Positions 10,034-18,955 of a stretch of DNA of 64,000 bases are shown here, in pieces (positions within the stretch are counted from its first letter, which is position 1; every line of letters begins with the position of its first letter). This DNA comes from Anaerolineae bacterium (GTDB lineage Bacteria > Chloroflexota > Anaerolineae > Aggregatilineales > Phototrophicaceae). Position numbers and translations under genes: made by a program. A model generated the notes under the pieces. That model ran no database searches and had not been told where the DNA came from. It saw only the letters and a program-made list of their open reading frames with translations. The stretch covers positions 56,577 to 120,576 of the forward strand of contig JAJECX010000011.1 of assembly GCA_022821805.1 (NCBI GenBank), read 5' to 3'.

Positions 10034-11212
10034 TCAGCCGCCGTGCTGCCGCAGCAGACGCAGCGCGCTCTCCGCCATGACGCCGACGCCGACCGGCAGG
10101 CAGCCCTCATGAATATCAAAAATCGGACTGTGATGCGGCCGATTCAGTTCATCCAGTTGGGCGCCCAGCCGCAACATGGCGCCCGGCGCCTTCTGCGTCA
10201 TGAAGGCGAAATCTTCGCCCGCCATGATCGGCTCGCCCTCGCCGGTGTTTTCCGCGCCCACCAGGCTCGTCCCAACCTCGCGAATCAATTCGGCAACGGC
10301 GGGATCGTTGTAGAGCGGAGGATAACCGGTCGAAATTTGCAGTTCATAATCGCCGCCGAAGTGACGAACCAAGGCGAAAGCCTCTTCTACCAGACGGTGA
10401 ATCTCTTGGCGCGCCTCATCCTCAAAGGTGCGTATCGTTCCGGTCATGATGACCTCGTTTGGGATGACGTTGTCAGCGATGCCGGCGTGAATCGTGCCAA
10501 TCGTCACCACCGAGCGCTCGGTGGGGTCGCGCCGGCGCGAGCGTATTGCCTGCAAAGCATTAACCACCTGCGCTTGCAGCCAGATGGGATCCAAACCATT
10601 ATGCGGCGACGCGCCATGCGTGCCTTCGCCAATGATCTTCGCTTCAAATACATCGGGCGCCGCCATCGAAAAGCCGTCAGCTACCTGTACCTCGCCGACC
10701 GGCCTTCCACTCGCTACGTGGCAGGCGATCACCGCGTCCAGATTATCCAGCGCCTTCTCTTCGACCATGAGGCTGCCGCCGCTGTGCCCGTCGTCCTTCC
10801 GCCACATTTCTTCGCTCGGCTGGAAGAGCAGGCGGATTTCGCCGGCGGGACGTTCGGGCAGGTCGTTGAGCACCTTGGCGACGCCAAGCAGCATGGACGT
10901 ATGGGCATCGTGCCCGCAGGCGTGCATCAAGCCTGGTGTTTGCGATTTATAAGGAACATCGTTCGCTTCTTGAATCGGAAGCGCATCCATATCGGCGCGG
11001 ATGCCGACAGCCGGGCGCCCTTCGCCGATCCGCGCCACAACGCCGGTCTCGGCCACGCCGACTTCAATTTCGATGCCCATCTCGCGCAGCGAATCCGCCA
11101 CCAGCCGCGAAGTCCGCTGCTCCTCGAAGCCGAGCTCAGGATGCATGTGAATTTCGCGCCGCCAGGCGACCAACTGATCTTCCAGCGCTTTGGCTTTGTC
11201 CAGCATCGTCAT
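10034..11212 (-). CDS. M20 family amidohydrolase (HipO/IAA-amino acid hydrolase type)
   Basis: A 392-residue metallopeptidase-like amidohydrolase that probably removes an acyl or aminoacyl group from an N-substituted amino acid. It has the M20D signatures WRREIHMHPELGFEEQRTS at the start, GIRADMDALPIQE with the first Asp ligand, GLMHACGHDAHTSMLLG with the catalytic and metal-binding Cys and His, and LFQPSEE with the general-base glutamate. The C-terminal GEPIMAGEDFAFM carries the last ligand region. The frame is open for 37 codons further upstream, but ATG 11212 has AAGGAT at the right distance, and its product begins where family members do. It lies 111 bases after the thrombospondin-3 gene on the same strand. 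Confidence 0.92.
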   Translation of the reverse strand: MTMLDKAKALEDQLVAWRREIHMHPELGFEEQRTSRLVADSLREMGIEIEVGVAETGVVARIGEGRPAVGIRADMDALPIQEANDVPYKSQTPGLMHACGHDAHTSMLLGVAKVLNDLPERPAGEIRLLFQPSEEMWRKDDGHSGGSLMVEEKALDNLDAVIACHVASGRPVGEVQVADGFSMAAPDVFEAKIIGEGTHGASPHNGLDPIWLQAQVVNALQAIRSRRRDPTERSVVTIGTIHAGIADNVIPNEVIMTGTIRTFEDEARQEIHRLVEEAFALVRHFGGDYELQISTGYPPLYNDPAVAELIREVGTSLVGAENTGEGEPIMAGEDFAFMTQKAPGAMLRLGAQLDELNRPHHSPIFDIHEGCLPVGVGVMAESALRLLRQHGG

Positions 11213-11323
11213 GAGTTGATCCTTTGATTCTGCTTTGGAGTCGCTCCATCTTACCGCAGTTTCAATAGCGCGCAAAACCGGGAGGCTCGCGCAATACAGT
11301 TGACATACGCCGGGCGCGCCCAA

Positions 11324-12007
11324 TCAACCACCGGCTTCAGCCTGCGGGGGACAGCCGCGATTCGCCACCGGTCCCCACTCACCCGGGCAATCGTCCTGGG
11401 ATGTATCCAAGCCATCATCATCAAAGTCGCGGCAGCCGCGCGGCGTATTGGGCGCAAACTCGCTGGGGCAACGGTCGGCGCTGTCGCGAATGCCATCACG
11501 GTCGGTATCGTCCGGGTACGGGCAACCCTCGTTATCGGCATAGCCAAATTCTTCAGGACAACGGTCGTCATCGTCGCCAAGTCCGTCAAAGTCGGCATCG
11601 GCGATTCCGACTGTGGCGTTCGCTTCCGGCGTCGGCGATTCTTCGATCGCTATCGGCGACGGGCTGACGACCGTTTGCGCCGCTATCGTTTGCGCTGGCA
11701 AAGCGGTCGGCGGCACGTACTGAACTGGCGTAGCGGGCAGCGCGCTCTGCGGCGTATTGGTAGCGAGCGGGCGAGCCAGCGGCGTGAAGGTTGGCGCTCG
11801 CGCTTTATCCGCCCCCAGCGGCGTGAAGCTCGGCGCATGGGCGGCCGTCTGCGTGATTTTGACCGCCGCCACTTCGACCGGAGCGCTGCCAATGATGATG
11901 ATCGCGATGCCGTAAAAGGGCAATGTGCCGACGATGATCAGCAACATCAGCAGGCGCAGACATTGATTTCGCTCGCTCTGGCTCTGGACGACGTCAATGG
12001 TTCTCAT
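11324..12007 (-). CDS. Membrane-anchored thrombospondin type 3 repeat protein
   Basis: The 227-residue protein has a membrane helix at about residues 18-40 (LRLLMLLIIVGTLPFYGIA), a long Pro/Thr/Ala-rich linker (about 45-130), and three C-terminal calcium-binding thrombospondin type 3 repeats of the form DxDxDGxxDxxDxCPxxxGxxxxxGC. Each contains two cysteines (CPEEF...GCP, CPSEF...GC, CPGEW...GCP). Such repeats bind calcium outside the cell and often form surface stalks or adhesins. The linker composition suggests it spans an envelope layer. It lies 57 bases downstream of elp3 on the same strand. Its partner is unknown. Confidence 0.8.
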   Translation of the reverse strand: MRTIDVVQSQSERNQCLRLLMLLIIVGTLPFYGIAIIIIGSAPVEVAAVKITQTAAHAPSFTPLGADKARAPTFTPLARPLATNTPQSALPATPVQYVPPTALPAQTIAAQTVVSPSPIAIEESPTPEANATVGIADADFDGLGDDDDRCPEEFGYADNEGCPYPDDTDRDGIRDSADRCPSEFAPNTPRGCRDFDDDGLDTSQDDCPGEWGPVANRGCPPQAEAGG

Positions 12008-12064
12008 TAGCTGAAGGCTCGCTGGCGCGAATTGGTGAAAGCGGCAACTCGGCGGGCTTGAAAT

Positions 12065-13939
12065 TTATTCTAGCGGAGATGTCGTTTCTTGCGCCGCGCC
12101 CACTTGCAGATCGCGGAACTGGTACAGCGCCCCATCGCGGAAGCCGCGCGCCCGATAATATTCGCGCGTGCCGATTGACGATATGACCGCCAGCCGCCGA
12201 TAGCCGCGAGCGGACCCAATCTCAGCCGCCGTTTCAATCAGACGCCTGCCCAAGCCCACATGCTGCGCCCGCCCCGCCAGCGCCGACCCGATGCCAAGCG
12301 CCAGCCCATATACGTGCACCTCGCGGATCATAGCGGCGCCGCGCAGTTCCTCCACCAGCGCGTCCTCAGGATCGTCAGGCAGCGACAAGCGCAAGAATCC
12401 GGCGATATCGCGCTCGTCGGTGATGGTTTGCAGGAAGATCTCCTCGCCGATGCTGGACCGGTAGCTGGTCCGATCCAGACGCAATTCAGCCTCGTTCACT
12501 GGTTTGACGTCGATTTCGCGCTCGCGGATGTCGACGCTGCGCTCGCCCCGCCGTTCCAGTTCGCGCTCTACCAGTTGACGGAAATTCGTCACCTTGTTCC
12601 CGTCGACGATATCGGTGCCCGGTATATCGCGGATGACGCGGGTCAGCCGACAGTATTCCGGCGTCCGCTTGAAGCAATCGACCAAAAGCTCCAGCAATTC
12701 ATCGTGGGTATAGGGACGCCACTCGCCCGCCTGATATTGCTGCATCAATTCGGCGCTTTCGATCAGCGAGCAGGGATAAATCTTGAGTTCGTCGGGCTTA
12801 AAATCCGGATCGCCGAAGAGCCGCTCATAATCGTCGCGGTCAGCAACGGGCGACGAGCCATATAGATTGGGCATCCAATGCGCGTGAATTTTGAAGCCGG
12901 CTTTGCGCAGCAGCTTGACCGCGCGCCGCGTCGCCGCCACATCATGCCCGCGTTTGTTCAATTCGAGAACGCGATCGTTCAAACTTTGGAAACCGATCTG
13001 CACCTTGGTGCAGCCCAGGCGCCGCGCGCGCAACACTTCCTCCTCGCTGATATGATCGGGTCGCGTCTCTATCACCAGCCCGACCGCGCGACAAGAGGCC
13101 GATTCGTTCTCTCTCTGCGCCGCCTCCAGCTCTTCCCATGCCGCGTATTCGTCGACCGGGCTGCGCTCGCGCCGCCCGGCAGCAATTTCAGCGGCCATCC
13201 CGCGCGAGCGGAAAATCTCGTCGGCGTAAATCTCTTGCACCGTTTCATTGTACGATGCGGTCATCAACGCGCCCTGAATCGCCACATTGCTGACCGGCTC
13301 ACCAGAGAACATCGACTTTTCACGCAGCGCAGCCCGCACTTCGGCGCGCCCGTCGACGCCATTGCCGAAGTCGTGCAAGGCGTCGAGAATCCGCTTGACG
13401 AACCATATCTGATAGGTCTCTGGATAGAATGACCAGGTGCCGCCCAAAATGATGATCTCGATCTTGTCGGTCGAATGCCCCAGATTATGATAAGTTTGCA
13501 GGCGCATAAACGCTTGAAGGTAGGGATCAAAGGCGTTCTTCTCGGCGCGCTGGGCGCCCGGTTCATCGGCCAGATAGCTCTTTGGCATTCGAATGTCATT
13601 GGGGCAGAAAATGCAGGCGCCCGGGCAGGGATATGGCTTGGTCAGGACGGTCAGCGGGGTTACGCCGGAGAGCGTGCGAACGGGCTTGCGCCGCAGTTTA
13701 TACAGTTGCGCCTCATCGAATTCCGGCATGCCATCCTGACCGCCAAAGGCGCGCCAGGCGTCCACCAGATTCGCCAGGCTGTAGAAGCCCTCGCCCGCGG
13801 GCCGAGGATAGCGCCGCATCAATTGCTGATGCTCGCGCGAACTAAGCCGACCAGGCGCCTCAAGTATGACTTTGAGCAGGGGGATCAGCTGCTCGCGGTG
13901 CGCTTCGACTTCAAATTCGTATCTGCTTTTTTTTGGCAT
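12065..13939 (-). CDS. Elp3-type radical SAM tRNA uridine-34 acetyltransferase
   Basis: A 624-residue homologue of Elp3, which uses S-adenosylmethionine, an iron-sulfur cluster and acetyl-CoA to place carboxymethyl groups on wobble uridine of tRNA. The cluster cysteines are Cys105, Cys109 and Cys112 (PYPCPGACIFCPND), followed by the family motif MPKSYLADEPGAQRA. The C-terminal GNAT acetyltransferase domain holds the acetyl-CoA loop QHVGLGRRLIETA, then SSIGTREYYRARGF. Free-standing Elp3 proteins are known in archaea and some bacteria, including Dehalococcoides. The frame can be extended to GTG 14032, but ATG 13939 is chosen because the extra 31 residues are not family-like. It shares a short divergent intergenic region with the dimethylargininase gene. 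Confidence 0.93.
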   Translation of the reverse strand: MPKKSRYEFEVEAHREQLIPLLKVILEAPGRLSSREHQQLMRRYPRPAGEGFYSLANLVDAWRAFGGQDGMPEFDEAQLYKLRRKPVRTLSGVTPLTVLTKPYPCPGACIFCPNDIRMPKSYLADEPGAQRAEKNAFDPYLQAFMRLQTYHNLGHSTDKIEIIILGGTWSFYPETYQIWFVKRILDALHDFGNGVDGRAEVRAALREKSMFSGEPVSNVAIQGALMTASYNETVQEIYADEIFRSRGMAAEIAAGRRERSPVDEYAAWEELEAAQRENESASCRAVGLVIETRPDHISEEEVLRARRLGCTKVQIGFQSLNDRVLELNKRGHDVAATRRAVKLLRKAGFKIHAHWMPNLYGSSPVADRDDYERLFGDPDFKPDELKIYPCSLIESAELMQQYQAGEWRPYTHDELLELLVDCFKRTPEYCRLTRVIRDIPGTDIVDGNKVTNFRQLVERELERRGERSVDIREREIDVKPVNEAELRLDRTSYRSSIGEEIFLQTITDERDIAGFLRLSLPDDPEDALVEELRGAAMIREVHVYGLALGIGSALAGRAQHVGLGRRLIETAAEIGSARGYRRLAVISSIGTREYYRARGFRDGALYQFRDLQVGAAQETTSPLE

Positions 13940-14085
13940 TTGCCATCCCGCTTGGCTCAGTGATTCTATTCTAACGGCGAAAACGCCAAAGTTGAACTCA
14001 AATCCGCTGGCGCGTTTCCGCCGTTTCGCCACCGCTTTTTTCCGCTACACTATATTCGTCGCGCCGAAATGAATCATGCGAAGCT

Positions 14086-14865
14086 ATGCACTTGCTCCCG
14101 TCATTCACCCGCGCCTTGATGCGCCGCCCAGCGCCAAACTTCGCCGAGGGCTTAACGACCGCCACATGCCTTGGCGCGCCGGATTATCAGCGCGCAATGC
14201 GGCAATTCGAGGCTTATGCGCAGGCGCTGCGAGACTGCGGGCTCGAGGTCGCGGTCCTCCCAGCCGATGAGCGCTTCCCCGATGGGCACTTCGTCGAAGA
14301 TCCCTTCGTGATCTTCCGCGACCTGGCTTTTCACTGTCGTTCCGGCGCGCCAACGCGGCGTAACGAAGGCGAATCGCTGAAGCCGCATTTGTCGCATCTG
14401 CGCATCTTCGAGCCACCGAGCGACGCGCTAATCGACGGCGGAGATGTGCTGTTCTGCGCTGATCGCGTCCTCGTCGGCATCGGCGATCGCAGCAATCGCG
14501 CCGGCTTTGAGGCGCTGCGAGCGGCGCTGGAATCCGTACAGCGCGATATCCGCGTCGATCCGGTACCGTTTTGCGGCGTCTTGCATCTCAAAAGCGGCTT
14601 GACCGAATTGGCGCCGGATGTCTTGATTCGCGATCCGGCGCTGCGGACGGACTACGAATTGACCTGGGCGAAAGTGATCGAGTTGCCGCCTGAGGAAGGC
14701 TACGCCGCGGATGTAATGCCGGTTAACGGCGCCGTCTTCGTGGCCGCGGATTGCCCGCGCGCCTACGAAGCCGCAATTGAATGCTGCGAGCGTGTTATCA
14801 CCCTGGATCTGAGCGAATTTGTGAAAATGGATGGCGGCTTGACATGCCTCTCCCTGCGCTACTGA
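14086..14865 (+). CDS. Dimethylargininase-like amidinohydrolase (DDAH family)
   Basis: A 259-residue pentein-fold enzyme resembling dimethylarginine dimethylaminohydrolase, which cleaves methylated arginines to citrulline and an amine. The N-terminal RPAPNFAEGLTT, the acidic substrate motif FPDGHFVEDPFV (residues 64-74), the catalytic histidine in LHLKSGLTEL and the nucleophile Cys254 in MDGGLTCLSLRY are all present in family order. A related activity such as citrulline or arginine hydrolysis is possible. Upstream ATGs at 14069 and 14079 lie in other frames. The start of the next gene overlaps its end by 22 bases, so the two are probably co-translated. Confidence 0.88.
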   Translation: MHLLPSFTRALMRRPAPNFAEGLTTATCLGAPDYQRAMRQFEAYAQALRDCGLEVAVLPADERFPDGHFVEDPFVIFRDLAFHCRSGAPTRRNEGESLKPHLSHLRIFEPPSDALIDGGDVLFCADRVLVGIGDRSNRAGFEALRAALESVQRDIRVDPVPFCGVLHLKSGLTELAPDVLIRDPALRTDYELTWAKVIELPPEEGYAADVMPVNGAVFVAADCPRAYEAAIECCERVITLDLSEFVKMDGGLTCLSLRY

Positions 14866-16157
14866 AGCGGCGATTGGCACTGGTCGCGCTGCCCCTGCTC
14901 TTCCTTATTCCGCGCCTCATCACCAGTATCGATGCGCAGCAGCCGGAACTTGAACGCTGCCCTGACCGATCAACCGTCATCCACGGCGAGCTGTTTGCGG
15001 ACAATAAGCGATGGTGCGTCGAGAGCATTATGCATGATCGCCAGATCGAACCCTATTCATTCACGGCTATGGAAATCGCGCCTGATGGAACACTTTACGC
15101 AACGCGACCACTGAGCGGCGCGGTCATGGCGATTCGCGACTCCGACGGCGATGACCTGCCCGACAAGATGACAACTTTCGCCGAGAACCTGACCTTGCCC
15201 ATGGGCCTTGCTTTCCATGACGAATATCTGTATGTCTCGGGCGGCAATCACATTTATCGGATTGCCGATTCGGGCGCTGTCGAGATTATCGTCGATGACC
15301 TGCCGAGCGGAAGCGGATTCTGGACCGGCGGCATTTCTGTCGGAGACGACAGCCGGCTGTACCTTGCCCTCGGCGCGCCATGCGATAACTGCGAATTCGA
15401 CGAGCGGGAACGCGGCGCCATCCTGAGCATGAATCTGGACGGGAGCGATCGGCGCGTCATTGCGACGGGCTTCCGGCATCCGGCCGATGTCGCCTTTTAT
15501 CGCGGTCGGCTTTGGACGCTGGACAGCGCGCCCCGTCAGACCGAACGCAGCGCCGTCGATGAGTTGAATCTGGTTGAGCCTGGTGGCTGGTACGGCTTCC
15601 CCTATTGCCTAGGCGCCGCGCAAAGAAACATCGGCGGGGAAGATATCGACTGCGCCGACGCAATAGCGCCCGTGATGCTCTTTGGCAGCGGCGCCAATCC
15701 GGCCAGCCTGGCCGCCTTCCCGCACAACACCCTGCCGGGCACGGAAGACACGCTGATTGTCGTGCTTGGCGGCGAGCCCAGCCAGATTGATATTGTCGGT
15801 TACAAAGTGATTATGATCACTTTTGATGAGGCGAATCAGCCGCTGGGCGCGACGATTCTGATTCCCTATCGCAAACTTGATTTGCGGCAGGCTTACACGC
15901 CCTATCGCGAAGAGGGACTCTTTTGGGAGCGAAACATCTGGCTGAGCGAATTGGGTTTCGGAATCTACCCGCAGCAGCCGCTTGCGGTGGCGGTCCATCC
16001 GCGGGGCTGGATTTTGATTAGCATCACCGGCGGACGCATAATCGCGCTGCGTCCGCGGTCGCTTTCAGCCGATTATGCTGAACTCTACCCGGTCTGGACG
16101 CCGATGAATCCTAACTTTGATCCCAGCGCTCCGGTCACCATTGCCGAAAAGCTATAA
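14844..16157 (+). CDS. Secreted PQQ-dependent sugar dehydrogenase-like beta-propeller protein
   Basis: A 437-residue exported protein. The N-terminus MPLPALLKRRLALVALPLLF is a signal sequence or anchor, and the rest shows repeated propeller-blade strands such as PDGTLYATRPLSG, GISVGDDSRLYLALG, GFRHPADVAFYRGRLWTLDS and VAVHPRGWILISITGGRIIAL. The pattern 'lightly polar ... DGTLYV' with GFRHP resembles soluble aldose sugar dehydrogenases and sorbosone dehydrogenases, which oxidise sugars outside the membrane with PQQ. PQQ ligands cannot be confirmed by eye. The frame opens at 14781, but ATG 14844 begins exactly at the signal peptide. The 22-base overlap with the dimethylargininase gene suggests an operon. 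Confidence 0.75.
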   Translation: MPLPALLKRRLALVALPLLFLIPRLITSIDAQQPELERCPDRSTVIHGELFADNKRWCVESIMHDRQIEPYSFTAMEIAPDGTLYATRPLSGAVMAIRDSDGDDLPDKMTTFAENLTLPMGLAFHDEYLYVSGGNHIYRIADSGAVEIIVDDLPSGSGFWTGGISVGDDSRLYLALGAPCDNCEFDERERGAILSMNLDGSDRRVIATGFRHPADVAFYRGRLWTLDSAPRQTERSAVDELNLVEPGGWYGFPYCLGAAQRNIGGEDIDCADAIAPVMLFGSGANPASLAAFPHNTLPGTEDTLIVVLGGEPSQIDIVGYKVIMITFDEANQPLGATILIPYRKLDLRQAYTPYREEGLFWERNIWLSELGFGIYPQQPLAVAVHPRGWILISITGGRIIALRPRSLSADYAELYPVWTPMNPNFDPSAPVTIAEKL

Positions 16158-16187
16158 GCGCGTCCTATTGCGACATATCAGGTGACA

Positions 16188-16547
16188 TCAGCGACCAAGG
16201 CTGCAGGCGATCAGCTTGGACTCGTTCTCATTCGTCTCCCAAAACGGATATAGCGCGATGCCGTCCAGGCGCGCAGCCAAACCCAACTTCATGCCGGCCA
16301 GCGCAGCCAGGCGCTCCGTTAGCTTCATCACTTCCACCGCTTCAGGCGGAGACATCGACCAGGATACGCTCAGCCAGGTAGACAGGCGCAGATCCGCCCG
16401 CCCCAGCGACAGATCTGCGGGCATCGGTGGAGTGAAGAGGAAAGCAATAAACGCCAACAGGAGCAGAACCGAGCCGATCAGACAAAGCGCGTATGAACGG
16501 CGAAGATAGAGCATGCTCCCGAAGTTGCGCGGGCGATTGGCGCGCAT
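16188..16547 (-). CDS. Small single-pass membrane protein, unknown function
   Basis: About 119 residues with a basic N-terminus, one membrane helix (YALCLIGSVLLLLAFIAFLF) and an extracytoplasmic tail of about 80 residues ending WETNENESKLIACSLGR. No domain is recognised. It is convergent with the sugar dehydrogenase-like gene 30 bases away and divergent from the bactofilin-like gene. No good ribosome site marks the start: TTG 16559, ATG 16547 and ATG 16514 are all possible, and I chose the middle one. The signal-anchor followed by a folded-looking tail is the main reason to believe it is real. Confidence 0.5.
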   Translation of the reverse strand: MRANRPRNFGSMLYLRRSYALCLIGSVLLLLAFIAFLFTPPMPADLSLGRADLRLSTWLSVSWSMSPPEAVEVMKLTERLAALAGMKLGLAARLDGIALYPFWETNENESKLIACSLGR

Positions 16548-16698
16548 CAGATGGTCCAATCATCATCGCCGGCGACATTCGATCGTATCATAGCGCATGA
16601 CTGCTATCTCGCCGCTGCGGCAGCTGCGATACCCGAATTCGCGCGCTCCCTTTCGACTATAATGAGTGAAAACAACAGCGTCAGTGGGAAGGGAAGCC

Positions 16699-18207
16699 AT
16701 GCCAAAGCCCTTGCGGCTAATTCTTTTCGCCACCGTTCTTTGTTTGCTAAGCGCCGGCGTATCCTTTGCCCGCAGCCTGCGCCAGGGCGAAGAATGCACC
16801 GTGCCCGCCGATATGGTAATTGAGGGCGCGCTCTTCACTCTTTGTCAGAATCTGATTGTCGCCGGACGAGTCGAAGGCAATGTGATCGGCATCGGATTGC
16901 GCAGCGAAATCTCTGGCGATGTGGATGGCAACGTTTATCTTGCCGGGCTGGAACTAGATCTCAATGGCACGATCGCGGGCGATCTGCACTATGCGGGCGT
17001 AACGATGAATCTGGCGGCGCCCGCGACAGCGGCTCACCAACCGGTTCGCGGGCAGATCATATTCGCGGCGCTATCGACGCAGATAGGCGAATCCGTCACG
17101 GTCCCTGGGCCAATCACCGGTTTGGGTTATCAGTTGCTGCTGGATGGCGCCGTGAAGGGAGAGATCAGCTATTGGGGCTCGGCATTTGCGCTTACGAGCG
17201 TCGTTCATGGCGATGTCTATGCCGCTGTCGGCAATCCGGCATCGGTCGCCACCGATCTTGAGACTTTGCTGCTCCCGCTTGAGATTGAGCTTTCGGCGGT
17301 TACGCCCGGGCTGGCCATCGCGAGTAATGCCACGATACACGGGGCGCTTGAATACGTTGGACCCGTCGAGGCGGAGATTGGCGGATTGGTCCACGGCAGC
17401 GTCACTTATCACTCAACCACGCCCGCCATCGTTCCGATCACGCCCGAACATGATCTATCGCGCCTGTTTCTGGAACAGTTCAAGCGCGAAATAGCCGTCC
17501 TGCTCACAGTTGGACTGCTCGGCACGATCATTGCGCCCAAACAATTTCGCAGCCCGCTCTCGAACCTGCGCAAGCGACCAGCCTCAAGTTTTGTCATCGG
17601 CATGCTGCTATTTATCCTATCCTTTCCCATCGCTTTGTTAATGATTCTTGTCTCAGCAATAATTGCGCTGCCGCTGGCGCTTTTGCAGCTGGACGGTGTC
17701 CTGCTCGTAATTGGATCACTACTGACGCTGATTGATCTCAGCGTCATTGGCGTCTTCTATTTCACCGCGATTCTGGTTGCGAGATCCATATTCGCCATTG
17801 GCGTCGGACAGTTGGTATTGCGAATCGCCGTTGGCCGCGAGGCGGCGCGCCAAATGCCCCGCATAAGTCTGCTGGCTGGGGTCATTCTCTTGGCCACTCT
17901 CGCATCGCTGCCGGAAGTGGGTTTCCTGTTCAATGCGCTGGCGCTGTTTATGGGCTTGGGCGCCATCGCCGGCGCCGTCGCGGACTGGCTTCACGCAATT
18001 CGAGCAGACGCGTATGAGCGCCAACAGACCACAACTATGGACCAAAGCGCGATCGTTTCCCCGTCGCCCACAGACAGGCAGGTCGAAGAAAAGGCGCCGG
18101 CAGCCAGACACCCTTCAGCCGCGCTCTTGCCACCCTTTTCGCAACCGGTGGGTTTTGAAGATCTACCGGAGGGTTTCAATCCCGACAACTTTTTTGCCGA
18201 CGAATAG
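16699..18207 (+). CDS. Bactofilin-like beta-repeat protein with multi-pass membrane tail
   Basis: The 502-residue product has a signal peptide, then about 220 residues of short Gly-containing beta-strand repeats (GRVEGNVIGIGLRSEISGDV, DGNVYLAGLELDLNGTIAGD). This is the right-handed beta-helix pattern of bactofilins (polymer-forming cytoskeletal proteins). About four to five membrane segments follow (about 270-440), then an acidic, Pro-rich cytosolic tail. Such export-targeted bactofilin-like domains with a membrane tail are seen in Chloroflexota and Firmicutes and may organise the envelope; the function here is inference. ATG 16699 has AAGGGAAG at good spacing and begins with a signal peptide. 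A TATAAT box lies at 16658-16663. Confidence 0.8.
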   Translation: MPKPLRLILFATVLCLLSAGVSFARSLRQGEECTVPADMVIEGALFTLCQNLIVAGRVEGNVIGIGLRSEISGDVDGNVYLAGLELDLNGTIAGDLHYAGVTMNLAAPATAAHQPVRGQIIFAALSTQIGESVTVPGPITGLGYQLLLDGAVKGEISYWGSAFALTSVVHGDVYAAVGNPASVATDLETLLLPLEIELSAVTPGLAIASNATIHGALEYVGPVEAEIGGLVHGSVTYHSTTPAIVPITPEHDLSRLFLEQFKREIAVLLTVGLLGTIIAPKQFRSPLSNLRKRPASSFVIGMLLFILSFPIALLMILVSAIIALPLALLQLDGVLLVIGSLLTLIDLSVIGVFYFTAILVARSIFAIGVGQLVLRIAVGREAARQMPRISLLAGVILLATLASLPEVGFLFNALALFMGLGAIAGAVADWLHAIRADAYERQQTTTMDQSAIVSPSPTDRQVEEKAPAARHPSAALLPPFSQPVGFEDLPEGFNPDNFFADE

Positions 18208-18331
18208 CGCAGGAGCCAGGGTCTACGTTGGCGAAAGCCTTCTGGCGCATTACAATGGCGTCCAGTCGCATTTTCTTCAGGCGCGTTCCGACCGCTCGCT
18301 GGACCAGCGCCGCAAGGGCAAAGCAAACTCG

Positions 18332-18955
18332 ATGACCGCTCTGGAAATCATCTCGACAAACAAACTTGTCGCCATCATCCGCCTTGACGACCTGTCCATT
18401 GCCAAAGATCTGTCAAACGCGCTGATCGAAGGCGGCATTCGCGCCATTGAATTCACGCTGACCAACAGCGACGCCGTCGACACGATTGCCGAAATACGAC
18501 AGGTGGCTGGCGATTCGGTCGCCATCGGCGCCGGCTCGGTCATTACGGCGGAGCAGGTATGGGCGGTGGCTGAGGCCGGCGCGCAATTCGTCGTGTCGCC
18601 CGTTTGGAAGCGCGAAGTCAGCAGCGCCTGCCTCGAACTCGACCTGCCCTTTATGCCGGGCGCCTTCACGCCGAGCGAGATCCTGCATGCCTGGGAATGG
18701 GGCGCGAGCGTGGTCAAAGTCTTTCCGGCGAATCATCTTGGGCGGCGCTATATCAAGGATGTGCTGGCGCCCCTGCCCCAACTGCGCCTGATGCCAACGG
18801 GGGGCGTCAATGCCGAAAACATGCGCGAATTCCTCGATAATGGCGCCTTCGCCTTGGGCGTCGGTTCGTCGCTGATCAACAACGAAGCTGTCGCCGATCG
18901 CGATTGGGATGCGCTGCGGTCCAACGCGCGGCGTTATGTCGATCAGCTCCCCTGA
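18332..18955 (+). CDS. eda: KDPG/KHG aldolase (2-dehydro-3-deoxy-phosphogluconate aldolase)
   Basis: A 207-residue class I aldolase that splits 2-keto-3-deoxy-6-phosphogluconate into pyruvate and glyceraldehyde 3-phosphate in the Entner-Doudoroff and uronate pathways. The catalytic glutamate is Glu40 (AIEFTLTN), and the Schiff-base lysine is Lys129 (GASVVKVFPANHLG). GAGSV and LMPTGGVNAEN match the phosphate-binding loops. The longer frame upstream is not family-like, and ATG 18332 is at the expected N-terminus, although its ribosome site is weak. The end overlaps the convergent DUF1697 gene by 13 bases. With the nearby sugar importer and sulfatase it fits sugar-acid catabolism. Confidence 0.92.
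   Translation: MTALEIISTNKLVAIIRLDDLSIAKDLSNALIEGGIRAIEFTLTNSDAVDTIAEIRQVAGDSVAIGAGSVITAEQVWAVAEAGAQFVVSPVWKREVSSACLELDLPFMPGAFTPSEILHAWEWGASVVKVFPANHLGRRYIKDVLAPLPQLRLMPTGGVNAENMREFLDNGAFALGVGSSLINNEAVADRDWDALRSNARRYVDQLP

Noticed and set aside
10019..11227. A 402-codon plus-strand frame
   Set aside because: It mirrors the M20 amidohydrolase gene on the other strand, which has intact family motifs and a ribosome site.
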